A stretch of 64,000 bases of DNA from Balanoglossus misakiensis. Lineage: Eukaryota > Hemichordata. Of this stretch, positions 11,801 to 26,800 are shown one piece after another. Both the position numbers and the translations under genes were made by a program. The notes under the pieces are model-generated. The model saw nothing but the letters and a program-made list of their open reading frames with translations, had not been told where the DNA came from and ran no database searches. Numbering within the stretch: the first letter of the stretch is position 1; every line of letters begins with the position of its first letter. Where the stretch lies: positions 2,976,001-3,040,000 of the forward strand of contig CM082585.2 in the NCBI GenBank assembly GCA_040954595.2, in the 5' to 3' direction.

Positions 11801-14800
11801 ATATCGATGGGTAGACGGCAGTGCTGTGAGCTATATAGATTGGAATACGGAAACGTAAGTATTGCGTTTCTTATTCGAGAAAAGATATTCTTATATGGTG
11901 GTGTTTAGCTATTAGAATGATATATTAAATTATGCACGTTTGGCTGGTTACTTTTTTATACATATACACATCGGAATAGACACAGGAATGTGATTTGTAT
12001 CATTGGAGAAACTTAGGGTGCTACCCGATATAGGCTTCTAAACAAACTCATGTGGTGTTCTTTAAGACGTTTGCAGTACCATTTACAGTAGACAGTATAT
12101 ATCAGTGGGCGAAGAGTTTTCCTACCACATATTAGAGATGGGCTTTTCATAGGTGTAGAATACCTACACAAGTAACAACCTGAGTTTACGAAGCACTTAG
12201 CCATTGTTTCCCCGCGCTAGTTTGTACGGTTCTCAGCCTGATGGTGGAACCCTGGAGAATTGCGTCATCATCTACTTGGACAGTTTGCGGACAACCAAAC
12301 AATGGCACGATAAGGTTTGCTCCTACAACATCACAGACCAGTATCTCTGCAAGAAACCAGCAACCAAAGACGAAAATACCCGTTAGTGTTGTCCTTTTTT
12401 TATTTCAATACGCAATTTTCCTATTGAATCCTCGAGACGCTGCGACATTTCGTGTGACCAAGCAGTTCATATGGGAGGACAAACAACACAGGCATGGCCT
12501 TTTATGTTTAACGGCACAAAACTTATTTTGTGAAGCTTTACACCTATTTTAGTATCATACATAGCTTTGTAAATAAAACATGAGTCTCAGCTGGAGGAGT
12601 AGTCATAACAAATCGTATGCAGAAACATAATAGGCTTACCTTTCAGGGTAGGTATTAAAATCGCCAAGGACTGTATGGCACTACAACGATGTTTACATAA
12701 AGGTCTTAATAAAATAATAATTGTAGTCCCATGTCTCATAATGAATAACAATTTTATCCTGCTTTTGACAGCTGACCTATCTTATGAGGATATTGTCACA
12801 GTACCAGTCGGTAAGAAGTTTTTAGAACGAACGAACGAATGAATGAATCAATCAATCAATCAATCAATAAATGAATCAATCAATCATTGAATCAATCAAT
12901 CAATCAATTGGGCAATGAACGGATGGATGGATGGATGGATGGATGGACGGACGGAAGGGAGGATAGATGGACAAAAATTGTGTACTGATAAATAAATATT
13001 TACATGTTTCTTTTACTCCAAAAATGAATTATGTACACCTCATACTAACGGAAGAACAAGGATGTAAGGTTTTGTAAAGGTCATTGTTGTGGCCTGCTAT
13101 AACGTAAAAACCATACAGCGAAATATTACATGCACAGAAAATAAATGCCGACCACTTCTGTCGTTTTTATTAGATCACAGCAAGGAATGTGGGGATCAGT
13201 ATTTCACTTGCGACAACGGTGAATGTTTACATAAAACATTCTTGTGCGATTCAGTCTCTGATTGTCATGATGGCTCCGATGAAGTGAACTGCCGTAAGTA
13301 GCGATCACTTACAGTCGTACATGTGCTGTATCTCCACCATACCGTACAATAGTGATGAATGATAACAATGATATGCCATAAATAGAAACTAAATTATTGC
13401 TGATGTTAGCTTATCAGTGTATGTCTCCTTGTATAAGGGAGGGATTGACGGAAACAGACATAAAACAGTGACTGTTTTCCTACATCTGACTTTTTCATTA
13501 CCTGTCTTCGATAACACAGCCGAAGAATGCCAAGGTTTCAGATGCGGCAATGGTCGATGTATAGCCTGGTCACGCTATTGTGACCGCCGAGGTGACTGCC
13601 TTGATGGATCGGATGAAAACCAGTGCGGTAAAGTTCAGAAATATTTAGATTTCTAACATCCGCCTGCTTCCTCGTAGGTTTGTTATTACTATATACCAAA
13701 TTGGAACTATATCACCACGTATTATTTGAAAACAATGTTTTCGGATATGCACACTTTAACGGTATACATCCACCGGTAAAATGCAATGTTAACACTGTTA
13801 CTATGTAAATTCAAATGTAGCCAACCGCAGATTTTCAGTGGGTGTCAGTCGCGATAATAATTAACGTCACATGGTAATTCGAATACATAGACACGCCACT
13901 TTGTCCATATATAGGCATTTGTACATTAAAAGTATCAGCAAGTGTCAGAGACCGAATCGCACAAGAATGTTTTATGTAAACATTCACCGTTGTCGCAAGT
14001 GAAATACTGTCAACGTATTTTCCTTATCATTTTTGTATGAGAACGTATACCACTTTGCTCCACAAAAATATACTGAACACAACTTGACGGATCAAGCCTT
14101 CTTTCTGTGCTAAATAGAGTATCCACCGTGTCCTGAACATCAGTGCGACGATTCCAAGGAGTGCATTCCCTTCCGTGCTCTGTGCGATTTCAAACACCAG
14201 TGTATGGACAACTCCGACGAGAAGAGCAAGATGTGCTCAAGTAAGTCGTTATCATTAACACCAAAATTAAATTTGCTAAATTACAACACATTAGTTAAAG
14301 GGGAAAGATGTCGGAACTACACATGTGCCACTTTTCTGTTTATAAACACTAAGTCGCCACTGTTCATGGAGGCCCTTACAACTAATTGCGTTTCAAAAAG
14401 TAAATTGGAAATACGTTAAGCAGTTAGAGGCACTTTGCCATGGTGTACAATGTACAAAGTAACAACAACATTGTTTGTAATTATATACATTGTAGCGGTT
14501 ACACTAGGCACCAACTTTGACTAGGTAGCAACTTAAAGCATTTGACCAATACCAGTAGACGCAGATGAGACGATCCCCACCCTTTAAGTGGCGATTTCGT
14601 AACGGCATTTGATTGTTGTGAGATTCATCGTCAGATATAGTAAAGTATTGACAATACGTTTCATATAGTTTTGAGTAATTACGCGTTCTATGAGTGTAGT
14701 AGGTGAGTGAATGGACGGTTGTGTGTGCGTGTGCGTGTCTGTCTGTGTCTGTGTGTGCATGACAGTGTGTCTTGGAGTATGAGTGTTCGCCTTGTTTCAA

Positions 14801-17800
14801 AATATCTGCTCTTTCATCCAGCAACGTGCTCGAGTAATGGTGGATTTCAGTGTCATGACGGGAGCTGTCTGCCCCCTCGTGTTCAATGCGATGGCATCGT
14901 TGACTGTATGGGTTGTGTCGAGGGACTTCAGCAAGATGAAGGCGAAACAATATGTGGTATGTAATAGACAATTTCCCGAACTCCACGACACAATGTGAGA
15001 TCTTGCGAGGCTAGACAGTTCATATTGCAGGACATTCTTATGTATTATAGGACCAACAACACATGACCAATCGTGTCAAAGGCACCAGATTGACAATGTA
15101 CATTTATCTCTGCACCTATTCTAGTTTCATTCAAAGGTTGACTTGGCTAGTTAACTAACCAAGGTCTCGCGAGAGCTCGTTACGAGCGGAACAATCACCA
15201 ATTTTGATGGGCAATCGTAACAACTTCTCACATGGACCATACATAACAGAGATTACGTCGCAACATTTGGAAACGTCGTCGTTTTTATTCCATTAGCTGG
15301 CATGGTGGTGGAGGATGTAGCGTTGTGTCCTTACCGGGATTCTGGGTATGGTCTCAGATGTGAAAATGGTGTTTGCGTAGCAGACTCGTTGAAATGCATC
15401 TACCAAAAGGATGAATACAAGTACGAAATCGGTTGCCGTGATCTCACACATCTAAGAGGATGTGGTATGTCGTTCACATTGTGACTGTACACTAATATAA
15501 TTTCTGTCAGTTTACTATATTTTGATAGTAGTAATGTTATACTCCACAAGGTACTTTTTACTAAAATCAAATATACATACACAGAGTTGTGATTGGCGTA
15601 TATTCAGTAATCGAAATAGAGAGCGATTAACTCAGTTAATCGGAATTCTCAGTATAAAATCTGAATAATGATTGACGACCGGAAATATGTTATCTTTTGC
15701 AGCCAATTTTGCCTGCCCTGAAGACAGGGCAATGTACAAGTGTCCTAGTAGCTATTGCATTGATCTGTTCAGACGTTGCAATGGAGAAAACGACTGTCCA
15801 AACGCAGAGGATGAAATTGGTTGTGGTATAAGTGATTCTGCTCTGTTCCTTGTTCATCTATGAACGTCCCGTTTGAATCTCAGTCGTCAGAATCTAAACA
15901 TAAATGACGAAGATGCAATCACTAATCATTTATCTAGGAAATGCATTGTACTTCGCAAATCTGATAGCTCTTTAAACCCACTGAAATATTATTTGAATGT
16001 AGAAACAATGTTTCGTCTACAGTAAACTTGACTTACACATTTGCAAGAAAGTTGCCTGACTGTGTACTTTGTAAAATCACTACATGAACTCGTATATTTT
16101 TCCCTTTCCCTTACAAAGACCAATACACCTGCCCCGCAGGAACAATTAGGTGCGTTGAATCTGGCAACTGTTTACCAGAAAGCCAGCTATGCAATGAAAT
16201 ACGGCAATGTCGATCTGGGTCGGACGAGCTCTATTGTGGTAAGAAAGGATTTCTTGTTCTTCATCAAGACACAAATTCACATAGGCAGTATGACATTTGT
16301 CAAAAACCTGTAGAATTAATCTTTTTAATCGCCGAAATGTTTTCAATATTTACACGGGCGCAAGCAATGTTTGTTAAGTAAGTCAGTAAGTAAGTAAGTA
16401 CACATTCCTTTAATTGTAATTATTTTAGCGTCACTCGTTGATATCTGATTCAACATATTAGTATAACATAAAGTGTGTTGTTCGCATGACAACATATGGT
16501 GCTTAGGATGTTTAGGGTGACCCTTTTTTTTTATTTGTTTCTCATCTCCAGAGGAACACTCAGGCAGGGCGGGCGGGCGAAATAAAAAAAAAAACAAGTA
16601 CAAAAAAAATGTTCACTTTACAATGTGCTCTGTCCTTTTATTCTTTTACTTTACAATTTCTTTCCTCTCCCCTTGATTGGATTCCTGGTTTTTGGCTGCT
16701 TTCCTTCCTTTCGGCATAGTGAACATGTTGGGAGAACAACTTTAAAAAATGCAGAGTATTTATCGACATCCGGGAGTTCAGTCTGTAGTGAAAAACATCA
16801 AAGAGTTTGGTTAGACAGATGAAGTTATTGAACACAGAATTTTACTTGTAAATGTTGAACACACTATACAAAGATCTTGTACTTCAGCACCAGCAATTGT
16901 TCGTATTGATATAAATTGTCAGCCATGCAAATCCCTTAAAAGTTGTTTTTATACAGGCAGATATATACATGTGGACTACAACTCATATGAAATTTTGTGA
17001 TTACTCCGTCTTGGTTGCAATGACCTGCAAATACTGGTTCATTGTTATAAAATTACTTACCTCAGCTTCACCACACCAAACACAAACTTGTGGGAATAAT
17101 CCACTTGAGTAGAATTGGAATTCTACATGGCTACTGCAGGATAAATTGCACCTCACAACCACAGTCCTATGTAGATCGTGCTCATCACCGAATAAAGGTG
17201 ATCCACACGTATAATGTAGTTCCTGAAAAATGAGCAAATTAGAACTCAAAGTGAATTTTTGAAACTGTTTTTTTTTAAATATTGGAATTTAGTAAAGCAT
17301 ACTATCTAATGTTTAAATACAGTTGCATTGTACATATGTAGTGTAGCTGTTTGGCAATACAGATATTCTGCTATTTATGATACTTTGCTCTTTGAGAGGA
17401 GGTACATGGATTTTTATAAATAAATAAATCAAAGAAAGGAAAATAAGTTTTAACACTACGTTGTGGTTTACTTACATCTATTTGCATTCTGAGTTGAAGA
17501 TGTTGTTGACTCCACAACCTCTTGTCAGAATATATACATCTGGGCTTCCTACAAACCACACAGGTGATCTCCGCACGGACTTTCTCCTTGATCAAGAGGC
17601 GTCTGTTAGGGCCATCATGGTCTTCTTTCTTTGAAGGACGGTCTACTTCATCTGTGTCATTTCCATATATATCTTCAAAGTCAGCAAACTTTGTCTTTTC
17701 CACTGTAGAATACTGTGGGTCAGGTAGCCAACTCAGTTTGGCAAATTCTTCAAGAGGCAGTCTTGGTGGCATGCAAAAAGCACATATTGTTTGTGTCTCA

Positions 17801-20800
17801 GCCTGTTCACATATCTTGACTGCATTTTCCATTGCTACTTCATTCCTACCAGCTTCCACTAACAGCCATATTCCAGACCAGGTTGTAGCATGCTGTATTC
17901 CTTCAAACAACTGGTACTTGACCTCGCTGTTCAGACCAGCAACACTGTGTAGTAGTTCTTTTCCTTCTTGGCGAAGGGTTGCGTTTGCAGGAGCACTGGC
18001 GCACTTCTTCAACTGGAATACATATTGTCGTTGACGAGCATGTCTTTCCATCCACTCCAACAGTTCTGTTCTCTTCTGCAACTCTTTCTTTGTTGTGTCA
18101 GTCACCAACAAATCTTTGTCGATGCTGTTAGCAGACAAAAACATCTGTGAAATCTCTTCTTCTGTTGCTGGAGGATCTGTCTTCACCTGTCTCTCCTTGA
18201 GGGCAAGCCTGCCAAATCTGTCATCCAATAGACGTTTCACTGGATCAAGGCTTCTTTGCAGGTGCCCCTTTATTTGGGGATTTTCTTTGGATTTGTCTCT
18301 CAACTCTTGCATATTTGTACAGGATTTGGTACTCTTTTCTATGGCCGGATCCATCTCTTCTCTTGACAGAGCAACTCCATACAATGCAAGATTTAAAATA
18401 CTCATGACTCTTTCAGCAGGATTTATCCAACTTCCACCTGGTGCAGTAATTGCAGCAATAAGCATGTCGAGGTTTCGCTGAGTGAAACTTGCTACAATGG
18501 GCAACCTTTACAGATCCGTGTCGCACATTATGGTCTGGCCCACCATCACTGTACTGTAGGTCGATAGGACTCCCTTGTTGGTCAACGTGATTGATAGCCT
18601 GTTGTAATTCAACAGCATGTCGCAATGGTGTTGATGGTTCAAACACTGCATCTTTGATGGATACGAAGACTTGGCCACGATAGAAAGAATCTGTATCCTT
18701 CTCTGGTATATCACAGACAAGTGTGACTGAGGGTACCAGCTTGAACCTGTGAAAGTCATGGTCAAGGGCTACTGGTTCCCTACCATTCAGCATAAGCACT
18801 TTCTTGCCACGATCAAGTGAAGCTAACGGTGCGTTTGGCTCACCAATATTAATGGAATGTTTGTCATCACCACATGACAGTGTTGACCATTTCCTGTAAA
18901 TCACAGCAAAGCATCGTAGATACTTGAATATGGCAATGCAGTAATATGAATCTTCATGATCTTTATGCAGGCTTCGTGACTGAATTTTATATCGCAAGGG
19001 GAAGCGACCAGTATAATTCAGTGCACTGTGTGTGGATGGATCTTTAGGTTGACACTGTAATCGCACCCATGATTCTGATGGTACAGGGGTATTTTCAGGA
19101 AGCTTACTTTTCACCATGTTGATCAGATCACGAACAGAAATGGCAACAGGGAGCTGAACTGTTGCACTGTGTCTGCGTTCATCAGCGGCTGCAGGAAAGT
19201 TGTGTTCCAGGGTATCACCAAGCTTCTCCCAGAAAATATCATACTTCTCCTTCCTGCCAGTATTTAGGTGTCTCAAATCAACCACTAACTCTGGATCGTT
19301 GCACTGGAGGGCTATTCTCATCCTCTCATCTACAGCTTTAGTCACAGTACTTGGTGCTTTAGAACAGTCATTGGTCAGGAAAGCATACATAGCTCTGTAC
19401 ACTGCTGGTTTAACATCACAAATATTGCTGAAATGGTGGAAGAACTCAGCCTTCATTGCACGGGTATGGTATTGTGGGATGTTCTTTGATATTTCATGAC
19501 TTAGTTTGAAGTACATCGTACTGTCACGATCTGACTCCTTTTCAGGCAGTTTCCAAAAGAAGATGTAAGTTGTAATACCACCGAATGGTGAGTACTTGAA
19601 GAGAACAATCGGTACAGAAAGGCCATGTTGTCGTAGTTTCTCCACAAATTTGTACTTCTGGTCAGGATTACAGTCCTTCATCTCTGGTGAGTCATTCAGT
19701 TGCACTGGTTTGTAGACATCACTGTCTCTCATTTCACGATCCAGCCTTGCAAATATCAGTGGTACTGGTCCACTACTTGTGACATCCCAACACTTTCCAT
19801 CTTCTAATGGTACCCGGGCAGGTGTAGACTTCACATACAAGTTCTGCATATCTTCATTTTTCTTCTCTAGATAGGACATGTAGGTACGGCATGTTGTAAC
19901 AAGCTCTTCTAGTGCAGTATATATGGGTTCCCACACAGGCTGAGTTAACCACGCAGTCATCAAATATTCTTGGATGTATCCTACATGTCTCTCCATTTCA
20001 GTCCTCTGTATACTAGGTTTACTTTTCTTCTTGGCTTTGTAATCATTGTATGAAAAGAATGAGTGTCCCTGGGTTTTCTTTTTATACAACAGTTGGAATA
20101 ATGCTGGCATTTTCAATGATCTCTGGAAAAGGCTGCTCTCCCAGTGAGGATCTAAGTACCATAGGATGTCAGTAATTGCCTGAATGAATGCTTTGCCCGA
20201 TGAATCAGCAACTGAAGGAGAAAATCCAACTGTAGGATGCTGTGTGTTAAAGAGCTGAAACAGAACCCAAATATTCTTGTTAAAATTTCATACCAAAATA
20301 TTAAAAATACAATAATTTTCTCATTAAAAATCAAATTTGTACATGTATGTCCAAGACATCAATGTTTCAAAACCAGCCACACTTGGCCTGGGTTACTTTG
20401 TATTTGAAATCATACTAAAACAATTCAAAAAGATACAGCTATTATGTGCATTAAATACTACCTCTATGATATCATTGAACAGCTGCTCCTTTGAGTTCCT
20501 CACTTTATTCTTGATTTGTGATGGCAGAACTCGCTTTCTGGATGATGACATCATCAGGCTAAATGCATTTGACTTTGCTGATCTGTCTGGAGCATCTATA
20601 GAAAATATCAAGTACAAACAATCATAAAATGTTTAAGTCTTATGAGAATATTAAATTTTTTTGTTTCCAACATTTGTTTTAACACATTGTATATGTGTGA
20701 TAAAGTTTCCTTTTAGCCATTTGTTCAACTTATACTTCCACATGGTGATGGAACATACTAAAAAATAATTATTTGTACACTACTGAATATCTCAATGTGA

Positions 20801-23800
20801 ATTCAAGCCCCTATAGCAACATCATTTGATATTTAGAAACATAGAAATTTCATTTATAAAATCTGCATCAAATATTGGCATTTCTGTGTAAATTAATCTG
20901 CTGCATAATTGCTTGCTTTAGTTATCTTTGTGCATGCAAAATCACAAAGATTTATGATTTCCACTCTAACACAGCAAGAATCTAATCACAAATACATGCA
21001 GTATGAATATAGAATACAACAATCCATTAGTGAAGCAAAACATAAAAATGACCTTTAGTGAAGATGCATACATTGCATTCAGTGCATTTATGTGCTTTCT
21101 AGGGTTAAACTATTGCATAGAATCCACCACCACCATACACAATGTACACCATCAAGGTAAAATAACTACTTACATGGAAGTAAATTCAGGACAAGACTGA
21201 TTGGATTGCTGGTTTGAACAAAAAAATTATATTTTTATTTCAATTTAATCTCGACATTCTTTGAAAATCCATAGAGACACTCAAACAGGTTGACATACAT
21301 CAGCCTCGACTTGTGATAGACAAACACAATGTACAAAGGCAGTATTGCCTGATTAATGGCCAGTCGACTCTGTATAGTATTCAATCGTCCATGACACACT
21401 GTGAAAAATGATTTGATTATCACTGAGCACATACTACGACTGCGGAAGTTTTGACATATTTGACAAGGGACCGGACATCCATCTGCGCCAGTACCATACA
21501 AGCACAACATCGTCTGACTTAACATGCATTCAGAAAACGGTAGAAAACATAACTGTTTCTTTGTTTTTCAATGGAAATAGGATGAACCTAACGAAATTAG
21601 CTCCTTGGGCTTGTAAGAGTTTGACAGTTGCCGTCATCGGCGCCGTGACCATGTGCAGATCTGCACCCTGGTCAGTGGGACCTTTATGTCCTAGTTTGAC
21701 AGTAACGCCATGGTCTGGGTATTTCTCTTCATTGCCAACTTTACATATTATTTTCATGACATCAGAAAATGTTGTGGTGTCAGAGACATCACACACCCAT
21801 TGCTTCTCTTCGAAAACTCTTCCCCCGGCCTCGATGGCCTCAGCCATAAACGATAGACGCTGGTCTGACACGACCGCCATGATGAATATGACGTCAGATT
21901 TGCAGACTGATCTGCAAAATCTCACGATTTGCCGATGGTGGCGCTGTTGCTAGGATGATCGCCTCAGAGTCGGCGCAAATAAAACAGTTTTTTTTATTTT
22001 CATGTCGGAGCTGAAATTTACGGTCGGTCGGGAGATGAGAAACACAGAAAATAAAAATGTCACCCTTATTACGAGAATAAAATATTCTTGAACAAATGAT
22101 CATTTACATAATTATTACTGCGCGCTTAAATTATAATGTGCTCCTATATTTTGCTTCCCAGATATTGAGTGCCCGTTGGGATGTACATGCACGGGATTTC
22201 AGTATGACTGTTCCGGTAACGATGTCGAATCGATCAGGGAAGTCGATCCGCTGATTGCGAGGTCACTGTAAGTTATATAGCCCTCACCCATATATGGTAT
22301 TTGCCATATACCAATTATTATATGCCTATAATGTGCGCGTATTGGTACCATGGTACCAGCAAGACCAGTTGGTCTCCACTGAACAATAATTCGCATTGGC
22401 GTGTACTATGATGGCATACTTTAATGCATATTTTTACAAAGTTCGGAAATGATTTCCTTATCTAAAATGAACTGTTGATTTCAAAATCAGATATGTCTAT
22501 TTTCTGCTATAAGTGGCTGTTACATTCTTACATTCGTGTAGAATTGTTCGCGATTTACGAGGAGGAATACTGGATCTTGCCGGGAATAACTCAACATGGG
22601 AAGAATTCTTTGACCCTTACATTCTGGTTGGCGAACTGTGAGTACAACACTATACATGTAAATGCCATCAATCATAGGCCTAATAGTGACGACGAGACTG
22701 AATGATAACTACAAACGCCTTGTCTTCTCAAAACAATTTACCCTAGGAGATAGGTGCCGTTAATCAGAATTTTTGGTGAGGAAGGTTTGAGAAGTCCATT
22801 CTATGTAAAAAATGGTGCTGATTCCAAAAATGTCAGTCTTATTGACCCCACTCAAGACAAAATTGCCATTTTGGCCATTTTTAACCCAAAAATGGTATTT
22901 TTAGAAAACACTAAAAACACACTGTTTTCGTCACATTCTGAGATCTGATGACATACGATATACTTATTCTATGTAAAATTTGGTGAATATTACGAAAAAA
23001 GTAGTCCGATTGACCTAAAACAACACAAAATTGCCTTTTTGACCATGCAGCGCAGGTATTGTCCGAGACGCGCAGCGTCGAGGACAATACCGAAGCGTAC
23101 GATGTACGAGGACATAAATCCCGGTATTTTGTGAATAACCTTATTATTATACACCTTTTCCGGACGTCCTTGATGAACGATAAAGAATAAATTGGCCGCT
23201 ATCGGACTTTCTAGTTTTCAGACACTGCCATGATGTAATTTGCATATCGAACGCGCCTTGACCACGCGCATCAGGTGATGCTAGTGTCGAGCTGCCGACG
23301 TCTCGCGCGCGACGTTCTACGCTGCTTGCGCTGAGCTCGTTCTGGAACTTGAAATGAACGCGCTCGCCTGTTCGTTCACAGATTCCTTCGACTGAAATTT
23401 CAGCGTGGATTTTGACTTATTTCGCATCTTGGGTCACCAATAATTTTGTTTAATAACGGCTGTGTACTTTTTATATACATTTTTGTCAGAGTAGGGTTAA
23501 TATCATTGTTTACATTGATCACCGGTCCTGTGAGGTCAAAGTCACAATGCGTCCAATAACCCTGTGGGTTATGGGACTCCGCGTCCTCATTTGAATAATT
23601 ATTGTACGGTGATACCGCGAATTATTGTATCACGGAACTCCATAGGTTACAGCAGTAGGTGTATAATAATATAATTTATATCATGATACCTCCGTCAAAC
23701 TGATTGGACAGGAGTGCAACCCAACGATGCTAGAATACTCAATAGAGCACTGCTAAAACTGGCCCCTGAACTAGCACGCAGCAGGGAAAATGTGGGCTTA

Positions 23801-26800
23801 AACCAAATAAACATAATACAAACACTTAAATTCCTTGACGTTTTAATTTGGAACTGCTGTTCATTAAGACTGCATTTCTGGAAACAACACCTATTTTACA
23901 ATAAATGTACTTTTCACACATCATAGAATCTCCAAATAATAAGAAAACAGTTTGAAAAGTGGCTTTTTGGGCAAAACGCACTGTTTTCTTGAGTGGCGCC
24001 AGTAAAACTTTTTGTTGGGAATTTTTTCACATAGAGTGGGTATATAATACATCATCATCTCCGAAAGTGAAGAAAATATAAGCACGATTATAATCACTAT
24101 TATAATCGCATTTATTGACATGCTTCTTAGTGATCAATAAAAGTTTTGGGTGGTTTCTAGAAATGACACTTTTTGAGCAAAAACTTGCCAAAAAGGCACT
24201 TTTATCTTGAGTGACATCAATAAAACTGCTTTTTTTTGGAAATTTTTCACGTATAGTGGGCATATAATACATTATCAGATCTCCGAAAGTGAAGAAAATA
24301 TATAAATTTTGAGTGTTTTCTGAAAATGACGTTTTTGAGGCAAAAAGTGGCAAAATGGCATTTTTTTCTTGAGTAGGATCAATAAGACTGCTATTTCTGG
24401 AATCAGCACCATTTTTTACATAGGATGAACATTTCATATATCACATGATCTCTGAGCTTTATGAAGAAAAGTTTGTTTTTAATGTTTTTTCTAAAAATGG
24501 CCTTTTTGGGCAAAAACTTTCCAAAAGGGCATTTTTGCATTAGGTTGGGTCAACAAATCTGCTTTTTTTGGAATAATCACCAAATTTTACATAGGGTGGG
24601 CATATAATACATTATCAGATCTCCGAAAGTGAAGAAAATATATAAATTTTGAGTGTTTTCTAAAAATGACGTTTTTGGGCAAAAAGTGGCAAAAATGGCA
24701 TTTTTTCTTGAGTAGGGTCAATAAGACTGCTATTTCTGGAATCAGCACCATTTTTTACATAGAATGGACATTTCATATATCCAATGATCTCTGAATATGA
24801 AGAACACAATTTGTTTTTAGTTTTTTTGTAAAAATGACCTTTTTTGACCTCGAAAAGTGGCCAAAAATGGCATTTTTGTATTGATTGAGGTCAAAAAGAC
24901 TGCTTTATTTTTTAAAGTCACCACTTTTAACATAGAATTGACTTTCCATATATCACCAGATAAATCATTATGTGTGTTTTATTTTTTTTTCTAAAAATGA
25001 CATTTTTGGGGCAAAAAATGGTCAAAAAGGCAATTTTGTGTTGTTTTAGGTCAATCGGACTACTTTTTTCGTAATATTCACCAAATTTTACATAGAATAA
25101 GCATATCGTATGTCATCAGATCTCAGAATGTGACGAAAACAGTGTGTTTTTAGTGTTTTCTAAAAAAGACCATTTTTGGGTTAAAAATGGGCAAAATGGC
25201 AATTTTGTCTTGAGTGGGGTCAATAAGACTGACATTTTTGGAATCAGCACCATTTTTTTTACATGGAATGGACTTCTCAAACCTTCCTCACCAAAAATTC
25301 TGATTAACGGCACCTAGCTCCTGGACTAATTGTCTTGCCCAAAATATGCTGAAAAATTGCTGTTCAGCGAAGCAGTGCGATCAGCAGTGCGCAATCGACG
25401 TTTTTCTGGCGGGTTGTCGGTAAAGTCCTCCCAAGCGATTGCAATAAACTCAGCCTGGCCAGACACCGGTTTGACGAGCTGTAAAATCCACTGACAAAGT
25501 AAAACTTGAAGTAGTGGCGGATTTAAAATTTTCCACAGACTCTTAAATAGGCAAGCAGAATCGTTGTTCACGGTCCCTCCGTGGGAATTGCCGAATGATA
25601 TTGTAATGTCCGAGCAATGGACCAAATGTGAGTCGATGTGTGTTAGATTGCTTGATAGGTACCCAATCGCGATTGCACCCGAACACGCGACTGGTTTCGA
25701 TACTCCCTAGTCAGATCAGCAATCATTCGCTTAAACTAAAATACCATTATTCCAAACTGACGTAAACCAAGTTTCCGTAATCGTTGGCCTTCTCGTGTCC
25801 CCGACAGTTTGGTACGAGTTTGCGCCTTGAAGTTCAACGAATGATCTCACGACCAGCAACTGAGAGTCATTAGTAGAAGTATAATGCAACTGAGAGTCAT
25901 TAGTGCGCTGTGGTCGCTACTCGAACACTCTCGCCATACGTAGGACTATCCACGAACATTCGAAAATTTAGCTTTGGCGAGACTGTACAGTATCAGGTTT
26001 ATGTTTTATAGATACTACTAGTACATGTTGAAGAAGTAGAGTGACTATGTTTTCTGTTGGTGGGGTCATAATTTACCACGTTTATATGATTGTCAACCGT
26101 GTGCTGAAAGTCAGTGATGTGTGCTTGAATCAACCAGTTGTATCAGGCGCGCGAGTATAACTACGGCTACGACTAGACTGTTCGCACCACATACTCCTGT
26201 TGTTTTGCATCATAGTCTCTTCATGGTGCTGTCCATGATTGCGGCAAAGTTTACACAACTCAGATCTCTCATAGCATGTACTCTTTGTTTGAAGTGTAAT
26301 TGATCTCCTATATATAGCAAATTTTGAACACTTTACACCTCTGCGCGTCTCTGAAGATTGACAGCTGTTTGAATGACATGGCCATTGTCTCCCAGGGACG
26401 CGATCCATTGTTCTGAAAAGCACTGAAACCAGATTTCGCTCAAAATCATCGTTTTTTCAAAAGCTCGTGTACTTTTTCGTCGATAACTTTATGTTGTGTG
26501 TGTTTATAAAGCCGACTACTGTCGTGGTGTGGAATATTTCTTTATGCTTAGACCTGTTTGGGCCGATTTTCATAGACCCAAGATTGTTGGTGTTGTCTGT
26601 TGTCAGTCAAACGGCATTAAGATTCGCCACCGATTTGGGGGCCTTTTATACCCCGCACCGGGGTTTAAGATTATTTACATTACTTTCTGAAAGCATAATC
26701 ACACATTTCATATAATGCCTATTATGACTTGCTGCAGCGATCTTTCAGGAAACCAAATAGAATCATTTTCGAGTCGTCTGTTCCAGGGATTGACTAACAT

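Noticed and set aside
17522-18481. Plus-strand open frames opposite the nested transposase-like gene
   Set aside because: They are antisense shadows with no domain or splice context.
21235-21525. Minus-strand Cys-containing frame as an extra exon of the nested gene
   Set aside because: It is out of frame with the neighbouring candidate exon and lacks good splice sites; similarity not recognised.
24027-24437. Minus-strand frame with repeated SLIDPTQ motifs
   Set aside because: The motif comes from the 165-bp tandem units of the foldback element; similar frames occur on the other strand at 22754 for the same reason.
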